From contig OZ241971.1 in NCBI GenBank assembly GCA_965204155.1, positions 2,790,001 to 2,854,000 on the forward strand: a stretch of 64,000 nucleotides of DNA, given 5' to 3'. The translations under genes were made by a program, and so were the position numbers. The notes beneath the pieces are model-generated. The model worked only from the letters and a program-made list of their open reading frames with translations. It made no database searches and was not told the DNA's origin. Position 1 is the stretch's first letter, and each line of letters opens with the position of its first letter. Source of the stretch: UBA6522 sp965204155 (GTDB lineage: Bacteria > Pseudomonadota > Gammaproteobacteria > Steroidobacterales > Rariloculaceae). Shown one piece after another: positions 9,029 to 17,587 of the stretch.

Positions 9029-10063
9029 ATGGACTATCGACTGCTCGGACGAACCGGAATCGAAGTTTCGCCATTCGCGTTGGGTACCGACAATTTCCTG
9101 GACCCGACACCCGCCGATGAATCGGCGCGTATTTTGCGTACCGCCATGGACGCCGGAATCAACCTGCTCGATACAGGCGATGTCTACGCGGACGGCGCCG
9201 GCGAAAAGATCATCGGCAAGACGCTGAAGGAGAGCGGCAGGCGCCACCAGATGTTGATAGCGACGAAAGTGGACCACGGCAAGAGACGGCCCGGTTTCAC
9301 GCTGGATGACCCCGCCTATGTCGGACCGAACGAACATGGTCATACCCGTCTCAACATCATCCGCGCGTGCGAGGATTCACTGAAACGCCTCCAGACCGAC
9401 TACATCGACCTGTACCAGATTCATCGGCCCTCTTCCCATATTCCCTGGGACGAACAACTTTTTGCGCTCGACACACTGGTTCGTCAGGGCAAGGTACGGT
9501 ACATCGGCACATCGACCCATCCCGCCTGGGCGGTGATGCACTCCATCATGGTCAGCGAATTGAAGGGTTACGCGCGTATCGTCTGCGAGCAGCCACCGTA
9601 CAACCTGCTCGACCGGCGCATCGAAAATGAACTGTTGCCCATGTGCAGGGAACACGGTCTGGGGGTCATCACCTGGGCGCCCATGGGCATGGGTGTGCTG
9701 GCCGGCCGCTACACGGACGAAACGAATCTCCCTGATGACTCCAGGGCGGTGCTGAGAGGTGGATTCTACGCCGACCGGATCACCCGGCGAGGCATCGAAA
9801 CCGGGATCGAATTCGCGAAGATCGCCAGGCGCGTGGGCCTGAGTGCCGCACAACTGGCGGTCGTTTGGGTCAAGGAGCAACCGGACATAACGGCACCACT
9901 GATCGGACCGAAGACTATGGACCAATTGGCGGAGTTTCTCCCCGTAATGCAGACCGGGCTCGACGATGAAACTCGTGCAGCCTGCGATGCACTGGTGCCG
10001 CCGGGTAGCGTCGTGGCAAATTTCCACAACACGGCGCCTTGGATGAAGCAGGTCGTGATGTAA
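9029..10063 (+). CDS. aldo/keto reductase family oxidoreductase
   Basis: 344 aa; cytosolic NAD(P)H-dependent reductase with a TIM barrel. The tetrad can be placed as Asp48, Tyr53, Lys80 and His132 (NLLDTGDVY, IATK, YQIHRP). The N-terminus MDYRLLGRTGIEVSPFALG is typical of the subfamily that includes YajO-like and L-glyceraldehyde-3-phosphate-reductase-like proteins. The C-terminal cofactor segment (ITAPLIGPKTMDQL) is present. It is transcribed alone, divergent from the DapA-family operon and convergent with the SDR gene. Substrate unknown. Confidence 0.92.
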   Translation: MDYRLLGRTGIEVSPFALGTDNFLDPTPADESARILRTAMDAGINLLDTGDVYADGAGEKIIGKTLKESGRRHQMLIATKVDHGKRRPGFTLDDPAYVGPNEHGHTRLNIIRACEDSLKRLQTDYIDLYQIHRPSSHIPWDEQLFALDTLVRQGKVRYIGTSTHPAWAVMHSIMVSELKGYARIVCEQPPYNLLDRRIENELLPMCREHGLGVITWAPMGMGVLAGRYTDETNLPDDSRAVLRGGFYADRITRRGIETGIEFAKIARRVGLSAAQLAVVWVKEQPDITAPLIGPKTMDQLAEFLPVMQTGLDDETRAACDALVPPGSVVANFHNTAPWMKQVVM

Positions 10064-10101
10064 CGATCAACTCCCCGGGAAGCAGTTTCCAGGATGCTGT
10101 T

Positions 10102-10848
10102 TCAGTGCATGTACTGGCCGCCGTTGACGTAGAACTTGGCGCCGGTGGTGAACCTGGCCTCGACGATGCAATGCACCATGCGGGTCACGTCCTCGAATTC
10201 ACCCAGCCGTCCCATGGGCAGGGTGGCCAGTTCCTTCTCGAGCCCCTCCTCGGTTTCCAGGTCGTAGCGGTCGATCACCTCGCGGGTTTGAACAGAACCG
10301 GGGACAAGGCAATTGACCCGGATTCGCGGGGCCAGCTCGAGCGCCATGCACTTGGTCAGGACGACCACGCCGGCCTTGGCGGCACAGAAGTTGGCGCCGT
10401 TCTTCCGTCCGATGGACCCGGCGGCTGCGCCCAGGTTGATGATGGACCCTTCCCTGTCGGGGTTGTGCCTGACGAACTCCTGACCGCAGACGAAGTGTCC
10501 TTTCAGGTGAGCGTCCATGACTGCGTCCCAGGTCTCGTCGGTGATCTCCATGAAGGGCGCGTCAAGATTGATACCGGCACAGTTGACGAGAATGTCGATG
10601 CGTCCGAAATGCCGGATCGTCGCTTCGAACATGGCTCGAACCTGATCCCGGTTTGCCACATCCGCCTGACAGGTCATGATCTTCCCCTCGCCGTGTTTAC
10701 CCGCGAGTTCCTCGCGGAGCGAATCGGCCTCGCCGTCAAAGAGATGATTGATTACCACTCCGAAGCCCCGGGACGCGAAACTGCGCGCGATTCGCGCGCC
10801 GAGGCCGGTGGCCGCGCCGGTAATAAGTACAACTCGTTGTTCAGCCAT
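10102..10848 (-). CDS. short-chain dehydrogenase/reductase fold with substituted catalytic residues
   Basis: 248 aa, classical SDR length. The Rossmann motif TGAATGLG (10-17), the structural NCAG (89-92) and the end VNGGQYMH are normal. The active site is not. Compared with FabG-type enzymes, the Asn is His114 (AHLKG), the Ser is Ala141 (LGAAAG) and the Tyr is Phe154 (NFCAAK); only Lys158 remains. The Phe codon is TTC on the minus strand, so it is not a misreading of one ambiguous base. It probably binds a nucleotide but is unlikely to run normal SDR hydride transfer; a binding or regulatory role, or altered chemistry, is possible. GGAGG lies 7 nt before the ATG and a good promoter with a candidate operator lies upstream. 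Confidence 0.9.
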   Translation of the reverse strand: MAEQRVVLITGAATGLGARIARSFASRGFGVVINHLFDGEADSLREELAGKHGEGKIMTCQADVANRDQVRAMFEATIRHFGRIDILVNCAGINLDAPFMEITDETWDAVMDAHLKGHFVCGQEFVRHNPDREGSIINLGAAAGSIGRKNGANFCAAKAGVVVLTKCMALELAPRIRVNCLVPGSVQTREVIDRYDLETEEGLEKELATLPMGRLGEFEDVTRMVHCIVEARFTTGAKFYVNGGQYMH

Positions 10849-10913
10849 GGAAGTACCTCCGAAAAAACAGGGAAAATGCGCGGCAGATCCTGTTGCCGAT
10901 CACGAATGCCAAT

Positions 10914-10942
10914 TGTATATTTTATTCTCTGTGCCGGTCCAA
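10914..10942 (-). promoter_or_regulatory. sigma70-type promoter for the SDR gene
   Basis: On the minus strand a -35 TTGGAC (10942-10937) and a -10 TATACA (10919-10914) are separated by exactly 17 bp, about 65 bp before the SDR start. The candidate operator at 10915-10927 overlaps the -10 box, which suits repression. The arrangement matches the aldehyde dehydrogenase promoter at 48697-48725. Confidence 0.5.
10915..10927. promoter_or_regulatory. candidate operator GTATA-TTT-TATTC
   Basis: This 13-bp element differs by one base from the palindrome at 8896. It lies in an 18-bp block (AATTGTATATTTTATTCT) that is identical to the block upstream of the TonB receptor at 61415-63772, 53 kb away. It sits between the divergent SDR and M29/NicX-like genes. 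Confidence 0.5.
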
Positions 10943-11009
10943 ACCGGGCGGCAATACTGATATCCTGCCTGTCGTCGCACCACCACCTTGAAACCAGGGA
11001 GTCGGTTCA

Positions 11010-12014
11010 ATGAGAGCTTTACGTTGGGGTGAATTTGCCAGCGCCGCTGTGCGGGACATGGCCGCGGTCAAGCCCGGTGAAACGCTGCTGGTCCTGGCGG
11101 ATACGTGGACGGACATGGACATCGCCGAAGCCTGCCTGACGGCCGGGATCAGTGCGGGCGCGGATACCCAGTTGCTGGTGATCCCACGCATGGCGCCCAC
11201 CGACACCACAGAATTCAACGCCTCTGTCAGCGGCGCCATCAAGGGTGCCGACGTCGTGTTGGGACTGTGCCCCACAATGTTCATCGAAAAGACGGCGACC
11301 GTTGAAGCCCGCAAGAACGGAACTCGTATCGCCTCCACCGATGTCATTGGCATGGAGGACTTCGCCATCGAGGGAATCTGCGACGTCGACCAGGGGCGCA
11401 TGATCGAAGTCGCCGAACGAATCGGGGAAATCTGGATCAAGACCGAATACTGCCGCGTGACCTCGGCGCTCGGTACCGAGATCAGCTTCGACATGCGGGG
11501 CCGGCCCATCGAAATTGGCGACGGCGTCGCCGCCGAACCCGGTACCTCCAACTTCTTCCCGGGTGTCTGCGTGGCCAACGCTCCGATCGAGAACACGATT
11601 AACGGAGTCATCGTCGTTGACGGCAATATTCCCCCGGGCCGCCTGGTCAATGCCCCTGTAACAGTACACATCGAAACCGGTGTCATTACCCGGATCGAGG
11701 GAGGTGCCGATGCCGGCCAGTTGAGGGCGCACTTTGCTGCGAGCGGCGACCCGATCGCCACGCATCTCTGTCATTTCACCCTGGGCCTGAACCCTCTGGC
11801 ACGGACATCGGGCAGCATCCACCAGGACGAGCACGTGTTGGGGGCGATCACCTTCGGATTCGGCGACCAGGACGCGGATTTCGGCGGCAACGTGCCCGAC
11901 TGCGGCGTGCACTGCGACCTGGTGTTGACGACCGGGAAAATAGAATGCGATGGTCAGGTCCTGTGCGAAGACAACCGGCTCAACGAAGAACTCGGACTGG
12001 GGGGACTCCAATGA
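11010..12014 (+). CDS. M29 aminopeptidase / NicX-like metalloprotein
   Basis: 334 aa. It resembles the family that joins M29 (aminopeptidase T) peptidases with 2,5-dihydroxypyridine 5,6-dioxygenase NicX. The N-terminal alpha/beta half starts ALRWGEFASAAVRDMAAVKPGETLLVL. The C-terminal half carries candidate metal ligands His252 and/or His255 and the pair His301-x-Asp303 (GVHCDLVL), a His...HisxAsp pattern like that known for NicX. No signal peptide, so it is cytosolic. Its stop overlaps the start of the next amidohydrolase (ATGA), so the two are translationally coupled and probably act in one pathway on an amide, peptide or ring-opened product. Peptidase and dioxygenase cannot be separated from sequence alone. 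Confidence 0.7.
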   Translation: MRALRWGEFASAAVRDMAAVKPGETLLVLADTWTDMDIAEACLTAGISAGADTQLLVIPRMAPTDTTEFNASVSGAIKGADVVLGLCPTMFIEKTATVEARKNGTRIASTDVIGMEDFAIEGICDVDQGRMIEVAERIGEIWIKTEYCRVTSALGTEISFDMRGRPIEIGDGVAAEPGTSNFFPGVCVANAPIENTINGVIVVDGNIPPGRLVNAPVTVHIETGVITRIEGGADAGQLRAHFAASGDPIATHLCHFTLGLNPLARTSGSIHQDEHVLGAITFGFGDQDADFGGNVPDCGVHCDLVLTTGKIECDGQVLCEDNRLNEELGLGGLQ

Positions 12015-13264
12015 AAACGATTCTGAGCAACTGCACGATTATCCCATGCACCGGCGGCTCGCCGATGTCTGACATGACGCTGACCATCGAGGGTAATCGC
12101 ATAGCGGACATCGCAAACGGCGGGTTCAGTCCGCCGGCCGGCATCGCGCGGGGGAATGGCCTGCAACCCCGGCCGCTTCCGGACGGGTCCCGCTGGATCG
12201 ATCTTGCGGGCGGTTATCTGCTGCCGGGGATGTGGGAGGTGCACGCGCATCTGGGCGACCTCATCCCCGATCCGCACAACTTCCTCGAGACGGAAGCCCT
12301 CACCGACTACACGATTCGAGCCGGCCGCGTCGCCATGGACGGACTGCGCGCGGGTATCACGGGGATCCGGTGCGTGGGTGAAGACGGCTACGTGGACGTC
12401 GCCTGGAAGCGCGCCTTCGACAAGGGCGTGATGCAGGGCCCGCGGCTCTGCGTCTGCACCAAGGGCATCTCCATCACGGGCGGGCACGGCCACGGCACCC
12501 TGGGCGCGCTGGAGGTGGATGGCCCTTGGGAGATGCGCAAGGCGGTGCGCGAGAACCTCAAGAACGGCGCCGACCAGATCAAGCTCATGGTCACCGGCGG
12601 GATCATGACCCGCGGCGAGACCATGGAGGAATCGCAGTTCATGCTCGACGAGATCCAGGCGGCGACCGAAGTCGCGCACAACAAGGGCAAGCGGGTGGCC
12701 GTGCACGCCTGGGGAGAGGAGGGCGTGAAGACCGCCTTGCGCGGTGGCGTCGACTCCATCGAACACGGGTTCCTGGATGACGAAGCCATCGACCTGATCC
12801 TGGAGCGCGACGCCTGGTACATACCGACGGTCTGTCAGACCCAGGACGTGGACCACATCAACGAGTTGCCGAAGTTCCAGATCAAGAAAGCGATGGCTGC
12901 GACGGTAAAGCATCGCAAGAGCGTGCAGAAGGCCATGCAGGCGGGCGTCAAGATCGCCTGCGGCAGTGATTCCCCTCCCATCTCGGACTTCAACAAGCGG
13001 GAACTCGAGTTTCTGGTCAAGGTGGGCATGCCGGAGATGGATGCGTTGATTGCCGCGACACGGACATCCGCCGATCTCTGCGGATACGCCGATGATCTGG
13101 GCACCGTCGAAACCGGAAAGCTTGCAGATCTCGTGGTTCTGGGGAGCGACCCGTTGCATGACATTTCCGCCGTTCGGGACGTCCGGCTGGTCATCAAGGA
13201 CGGCCGCCTGGTCCATCTCGATGCAGGCGAAGGCATGAGCAGCTACGCCGACCTCTACTTTTGA
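12011..13264 (+). CDS. metal-dependent amidohydrolase (imidazolonepropionase/prolidase-like)
   Basis: 417 aa, cytosolic. The ATG at 12011 overlaps the previous stop; a longer frame upstream lies inside that gene and is rejected. Amidohydrolase-superfamily metal ligands are visible: His78-x-His80 (EVHAHLGD), a Lys in QIKLMVTGG, His in VAVHAWGEEG, His in SIEHGFLDD and Asp in CGSDSPP. The last part (GTVETGKLADLVVLGSDPL) is the usual beta-sandwich return. This subgroup contains Xaa-Pro and Xaa-Arg dipeptidases as well as imidazolonepropionase-like enzymes. Translational coupling to the M29/NicX-like gene suggests successive hydrolytic steps. Substrate open. Confidence 0.9.
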   Translation: MKTILSNCTIIPCTGGSPMSDMTLTIEGNRIADIANGGFSPPAGIARGNGLQPRPLPDGSRWIDLAGGYLLPGMWEVHAHLGDLIPDPHNFLETEALTDYTIRAGRVAMDGLRAGITGIRCVGEDGYVDVAWKRAFDKGVMQGPRLCVCTKGISITGGHGHGTLGALEVDGPWEMRKAVRENLKNGADQIKLMVTGGIMTRGETMEESQFMLDEIQAATEVAHNKGKRVAVHAWGEEGVKTALRGGVDSIEHGFLDDEAIDLILERDAWYIPTVCQTQDVDHINELPKFQIKKAMAATVKHRKSVQKAMQAGVKIACGSDSPPISDFNKRELEFLVKVGMPEMDALIAATRTSADLCGYADDLGTVETGKLADLVVLGSDPLHDISAVRDVRLVIKDGRLVHLDAGEGMSSYADLYF

Positions 13265-13344
13265 TCGCGCTCTGTGCATCGCACGGTAACAGGGAAGCAA
13301 GGCTGTGCGGGCAGGGCGCCGATTTCGACCCTTGAAGGTGCTCC

Positions 13345-14562
13345 GTGAGCCTGTTGGAGTCCTTCAGGGTACCCGCCTTCCGGTACGCGTGGAGTTCGAT
13401 CAGTTTCAACAGTCTCGGCAACCAGTTGAATTCGGTCGCGCTGGCCTGGCTGGCGCTGGAATTCACCGGATCACCGCTGGGCGTGGGCGCCATCCTCGCG
13501 ACCCGCAACGTACCGCGCCTGTTGCTGGCCGTTCCATTCGGCGCCCTCTCCGACCGGGCCGACCGCAGGTTGTTGCTGGCACTGGCAAATTACGTGGGAG
13601 CCGTATCTTCCCTGGTTGTCGCGATCGCGAGCGGCCAGGAGTGGTTTGGCTTCGTCGCGCTGATGTTTGCGTCGGCCACATCGGGGGTCATCGATGTCGC
13701 GCAGACGAACTGGGCCAAGGCCTATGTCTTCGACGTGGTCGGGAAAGAGAGAGCTGTCAACGGACTGGCGATGGAACAACTCGCCAACAAGCTGTTCGGC
13801 ATGGTTGGCGGTTTCGCCGGCGGACTGCTTCTGTTCCATACGGGCGCCGGCGGCATCTACCTGGCCATGGCCGTCTCGTACGCTCTGGGCGCCTTGTTGC
13901 TGAACCTGATAAAGGTCGTGGGCCTCGCTCCGCCAGTCGCTTCACCGGTACGTCAGCAGGATGAAGACATGACACCCTGGCGCGTAGTGATCAGCCTGTT
14001 GCGCAGTCCCGTGGTGCTGCTGCTGGCTCTCATTGCGCTGTCGGCGGAGGTCCTGGGCTATTCCAATGAGGTGCTGTGGGGTCCCTTCGTCCAGGAGGTT
14101 CTGCAGAGGGGCGAAGTGGGTCTGGGCAACCTGATCGGCCTGCTTAACGCCGGCGGAATTGCCGGACTGCTATTGCTGGGGATCGCCCACCGCATCAATC
14201 CGAACAAGGCGGTGTTCCTGGTTGCCGCGGGGTTCGCCATCGGACTCGTCGTATTCTCGACGACCCGCTCGATGCTGGCGGCGAGTACGGTCATCCTGTT
14301 CGTCGGAGCGGCCTGGGCGGTTCTCGATTCCCTGCTGCCCACCGCGCTGCAACTCAATGTCGCCAATGAGTGGCGTGGTGCGTCGGTTGGCATCTGGAAC
14401 CTGAGCCGTGGGTTCGGACCCATCGGTCACCTGGAAATCGGCGCACTGGCGGCCGTCATCGGCGTGGCGACAACCCAGGCCATTAACGGACTTCTGTTCC
14501 TCGTGGTGGTCGCCGCGGCGGGCTGGATGTATCTGCGTGTAAACCGGCAGGCACCGCCCTGA
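13345..14562 (+). CDS. MFS transporter (EntS-like exporter type)
   Basis: 405 aa with 11-12 hydrophobic helices. The start is GTG at 13345 (LLESFRVPAFRYAWSS), typical of drug/siderophore-exporter-like MFS proteins. The loop 2-3 motif reads FGALSDRADRRLLL, the canonical G-x-x-x-D-R-x-x-R pattern. It lies 80 bp after the amidohydrolase gene and 22 bp before the PLP dehydratase gene, so it is probably in the same rightward operon. It may export a toxic intermediate or end product; nothing in the sequence fixes the substrate. Confidence 0.9.
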   Translation: MSLLESFRVPAFRYAWSSISFNSLGNQLNSVALAWLALEFTGSPLGVGAILATRNVPRLLLAVPFGALSDRADRRLLLALANYVGAVSSLVVAIASGQEWFGFVALMFASATSGVIDVAQTNWAKAYVFDVVGKERAVNGLAMEQLANKLFGMVGGFAGGLLLFHTGAGGIYLAMAVSYALGALLLNLIKVVGLAPPVASPVRQQDEDMTPWRVVISLLRSPVVLLLALIALSAEVLGYSNEVLWGPFVQEVLQRGEVGLGNLIGLLNAGGIAGLLLLGIAHRINPNKAVFLVAAGFAIGLVVFSTTRSMLAASTVILFVGAAWAVLDSLLPTALQLNVANEWRGASVGIWNLSRGFGPIGHLEIGALAAVIGVATTQAINGLLFLVVVAAAGWMYLRVNRQAPP

Positions 14563-14584
14563 AGATCGTGGTAGAACACATCTG

Positions 14585-15568
14585 ATGGACATTGGCGATA
14601 TCAATCTGGCAACGATACTCGAGGCGCGCGGCCGGATTCGGAAATTCGTGGTGAAGTCGCCCCTCAAGCCATCGTTCGAATTGGGTCGGCGGACCGGTGC
14701 CCGGATGTTCCTGAAACTCGAGAACATGCAGGATACGGGTTCCTTCAAGATCAGGGGTGCGGCGAACGCGATTCTGAAGCTTTCCGAAGAGGGTGATGCC
14801 GGCGGTGTGGTCGCGGCATCCAGCGGCAATCATGGGCGGGCAGTAGCGTATGTTGCCCAAAAACTCGATATGCCCTCCACAATCTGCATGACCAACCTGG
14901 TGCCCGAGGACAAGATCAGGGGCATCAAGGAGTTCGGTGCAGACGTCGTCCTGCATGGCGAGGATCAGAATCAGTCTGCGGAGATGGCACTGCAAATCGC
15001 CGATGAACGCCGCTTGAAGTACATTCCGCCTTTTGACGATCCACTGATCATATCCGGGCAGGGCACGATAGGACTCGAAATCCTGGAGCAGATGCCGAGT
15101 ATCGAGGCACTGGTGGTTCCCGTCAGCGGTGGTGGCCTGATGAGTGGGATTGCCACGGCCGCCCGGGCCATCCGCCCGGATATTGAAATTATCGGTGTGA
15201 CGACACGCTACGATGCGGCCATGTACGAGAGCGTCAGGGCAGGGCGGGTAACGATGGTTGGCGAGCGCCCGAGTATCGCCGATGCCCTGCCGGGACCGAT
15301 CCCGCTCGACAATCGGTATACGTTCGGGATATGCCGCGACCTGGTCGACGAGATTGTTCCTGTTGCCGACGATGCCATTGCACATGCCATGCGATTTGCG
15401 ATCGACCATGAGAAAGTCGTGCTGGAAGGAGGCGGTGCCATCGGGATAGCCCACGTTCTTGAGAACAGAGCAAGATGGCGGGGCAGAAAGGTAGCTGTCG
15501 TCTGCAGCGGCAACAACGTTTCCAGGGAACGCCTGGAATCGATTTTCGGCCAATTCGGACTGGCTTAG
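14585..15568 (+). CDS. PLP-dependent threonine/serine dehydratase-like enzyme
   Basis: 327 aa, fold type II PLP enzyme of the catabolic threonine dehydratase/serine racemase group, without a C-terminal ACT regulatory domain. The PLP Lys is Lys55 (GSFKIRGAAN), SSGNHG at 79-84 binds cofactor and substrate, and a SGGGLMSG phosphate-binding loop follows. Relatives deaminate threonine, serine, 3-hydroxyaspartate or hydroxyectoine breakdown products (EutB type). It is last in the rightward operon after the MFS gene. Its 3' end (ERLESIFGQFGLA-stop) recurs in a truncated copy at 21716-21769. Confidence 0.9.
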   Translation: MDIGDINLATILEARGRIRKFVVKSPLKPSFELGRRTGARMFLKLENMQDTGSFKIRGAANAILKLSEEGDAGGVVAASSGNHGRAVAYVAQKLDMPSTICMTNLVPEDKIRGIKEFGADVVLHGEDQNQSAEMALQIADERRLKYIPPFDDPLIISGQGTIGLEILEQMPSIEALVVPVSGGGLMSGIATAARAIRPDIEIIGVTTRYDAAMYESVRAGRVTMVGERPSIADALPGPIPLDNRYTFGICRDLVDEIVPVADDAIAHAMRFAIDHEKVVLEGGGAIGIAHVLENRARWRGRKVAVVCSGNNVSRERLESIFGQFGLA

Positions 15569-15569
15569 C
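15523..15569 (+). repeat. left copy of a 47-bp direct repeat (dehydratase 3' end)
   Basis: This segment, the last codons of the dehydratase gene plus one base, matches 21724-21770 at 42 of 47 positions. Four of the five differences are synonymous and one changes Gly to Asp, so both copies evolved as coding sequence. The pair brackets the 6.2-kb leftward module of MDR, racemase, DUF917, HyuA-like and permease genes. Confidence 0.7.
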
Positions 15570-15790
15570 CCGACTGTCGCAACTCAACGTCAAAACGGTC
15601 GCAAGCGATTGATTTTTGGTTGATGGAGGCCATAGGTCGGCACTACAGGATGCCGAACGGAAGGGGGCGGCGCGGTTGTTTCCGGCCGAGATTCTGGGCA
15701 GCGACTGTTCCGGCAGGCGCAGTTTCACTTGATCAAAGAGCAGCTGGTGAGCCCTCTCGGGTTGAGTGTGGCGGGACAGCATATAGTCGC

Positions 15791-16780
15791 TCACAGTTCC
15801 ACGATGATCTTGCCGCGCCGGTTCTTCGCGGCAAGCTGGTACGCGAACGCTTCCCGAAAGCGCTCCAACGGGAATGTTCGGTCGATTTGCGGCTTGATCC
15901 TGCCGTCTTCCAACGCCTTGTAAACGAAGGCGATCCCGGATTCCCGAAGCTCTTTCCTGTTGACGAAGTTATAAACGGAGTGCGGCCGGATGACGGCGTT
16001 CCTGCGAATGGCTTCGGTGATCGGCACATGGGTAGGCTCGCCGCTCATGTCGCCGTACAGAAAAACGATTGCGTCCTGAGCGAAGGCATCCGCGTATGCG
16101 GCCGTCAGCGGGCCGCCGACCGGGTCGTAGACGATGCGTGCGCCGGCGCCGCCGGTGATCTCCAGAATGCGCTCGGCGACGTTTTCTTCCTGCGTCGCAA
16201 TGACGTGGTCCGCACCGGTCTGGAGGATGAATGCCCGGTTCGCCGACGTTCTGGACGTGCCGATCACACTCGCGCCCGCCAGCTTGGCGAGTTGCGTGGC
16301 GCCGATGCCTGCGCTGCTGCTGGCCGCGGTGATCAGTACGAAATCCTCCGGCCCGATGCCCGCGGTGGCATAAAGCGCGTAGTACGCGGTGAGGTACTGA
16401 ACCCAGATCGAAGTACCTTCGGCCGGGGACAGATTGGCCGGATACCTTGCGAGATAGTCTTCCGGGAACAGGGCATATTCGGCATTGACGCCATAGCCTT
16501 CGTTCAGAAAAGTGACGGTGCTGACGCGTTCGCCGAGTTCGAACCTCGTTGCCTTCGGACCGAGCGCATCGACTATGCCCGTGGCCTCGTCCCCGAAGCA
16601 GGACGGCAGTTCCAGGCTGAACACGTAGTCATCCTGCATCAGGCCGAAATCGCCGAAGTTCAGTGCGAACGCTTCGACCTTGATGCGGACTTCGGCCCCG
16701 GCTGGCTCCGGCATCTCCACCTCATCCAGGCGCAACCCGTCGATGCCGGAGAAATCATGGATGCGCAACGCCTTCGGCAA
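15791..16780 (-). CDS. MDR-family oxidoreductase, quinone-oxidoreductase-like
   Basis: 329 aa, medium-chain dehydrogenase/reductase of the zinc-independent quinone oxidoreductase type. The N-terminal domain carries ALNFGDFGLMQDDY and the cofactor domain has LITAASSSAGIGATQLAKLAGA in place of the usual AAAGGVG loop. The Cys/His zinc ligands of alcohol dehydrogenases are missing. The start is TTG at 16780 with AGGAG upstream; the gene follows the racemase by 12 bp and is the last of the leftward hydantoin-type module. Its role there is unknown; it may reduce or oxidise a carbonyl product. Confidence 0.85.
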   Translation of the reverse strand: MPKALRIHDFSGIDGLRLDEVEMPEPAGAEVRIKVEAFALNFGDFGLMQDDYVFSLELPSCFGDEATGIVDALGPKATRFELGERVSTVTFLNEGYGVNAEYALFPEDYLARYPANLSPAEGTSIWVQYLTAYYALYATAGIGPEDFVLITAASSSAGIGATQLAKLAGASVIGTSRTSANRAFILQTGADHVIATQEENVAERILEITGGAGARIVYDPVGGPLTAAYADAFAQDAIVFLYGDMSGEPTHVPITEAIRRNAVIRPHSVYNFVNRKELRESGIAFVYKALEDGRIKPQIDRTFPLERFREAFAYQLAAKNRRGKIIVEL

Positions 16781-16792
16781 TTTCCTGTTCTC

Positions 16793-17575
16793 CTAGACCC
16801 GTGATTGCGCCGGGTCGAAATCAAGCTTGCCGAACCCGGTTATCTTCTTGCCGGTGGGATACGGGTAGGCGATCTTGCTGTGAGACAAATCGCTGTCCAG
16901 CAGGGCAACCATCATGTTGATTGCGAGAGTGTTCGGATTGAGTACCTGAACGGGTAATCCGCGGGCCTTGAGTCCGGCCGTCAGCGCATCGGCCATTGGC
17001 GAAAAACGGGTGCAACCCAGCACCAGTACGTCGGCGTGGTCCTGCCGCACCGCAAGCTCGCCGGCGTCCACCAGCAATGCGGTCGTCCGTTCGATGTCTG
17101 TGTCGATTTCGAGGACGGGGATGTCGATGACGCGGCAGGAGGCGAAACTCCGACTGACGCCGTAGCGCTGCACCTCTTCCTCGAACAACCGCGCAACCAC
17201 ATCCAGTTCGACCAGGATGCTGAACCGGCGGCCCAGCAGGGTCGCCACCTGCATGGACAGGCGCCCGGGCCCAAGAACGGGAATGGAGACGCATTCCCGA
17301 ACCACGTCGACGCCCGGGTCCGCCATGCAGTCGATGACCAGGCCGTCGACGCCTTGCCGCTCGGCTTCCAACGCCTTGGCAACCAGATCGGGTACCAGCA
17401 TCGCTTCTTCGATGCGGTACTCGATGGATTGAGGTCCCCGGTCGAGAAAAACGCTGCTGAGTTTCAACCCGTCGCGTTCCAGCGGTTTCAGGGTCTCCGC
17501 ATAGGTGCTTTCCGGGCTCCAGTCGCCACTCGGGACAACCGGGGAGATCATTCTGATGTGCCTGGTCTTGCGCAT
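16793..17575 (-). CDS. Asp/Glu/hydantoin racemase family protein
   Basis: 260 aa from the ATG at 17575, which has GGAG 6 nt upstream; an in-frame GTG at 17587 is possible but would lack that spacing. The two cysteines expected for the two-base racemase mechanism are present (VIDCMADPG and VLGCTRFSPM). The family interconverts enantiomers of hydantoins, aspartate or glutamate, or isomerises maleate. It lies 12 bp after DUF917 and 12 bp before the MDR gene in a tightly packed operon with a HyuA-like ATPase and an NCS1 permease, which points to a cyclic ureide or lactam substrate (inference). Confidence 0.88.
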   Translation of the reverse strand: MRKTRHIRMISPVVPSGDWSPESTYAETLKPLERDGLKLSSVFLDRGPQSIEYRIEEAMLVPDLVAKALEAERQGVDGLVIDCMADPGVDVVRECVSIPVLGPGRLSMQVATLLGRRFSILVELDVVARLFEEEVQRYGVSRSFASCRVIDIPVLEIDTDIERTTALLVDAGELAVRQDHADVLVLGCTRFSPMADALTAGLKARGLPVQVLNPNTLAINMMVALLDSDLSHSKIAYPYPTGKKITGFGKLDFDPAQSRV

Positions 17576-17587
17576 GCTGCGCTCCAC

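Noticed and set aside
11954..13300. 448-codon antisense frame over the amidohydrolase; similar long shadows at 57136-58350 and 53475-54878
   Set aside because: The opposite-strand proteins have intact catalytic motifs; these frames have none and are explained by high GC.
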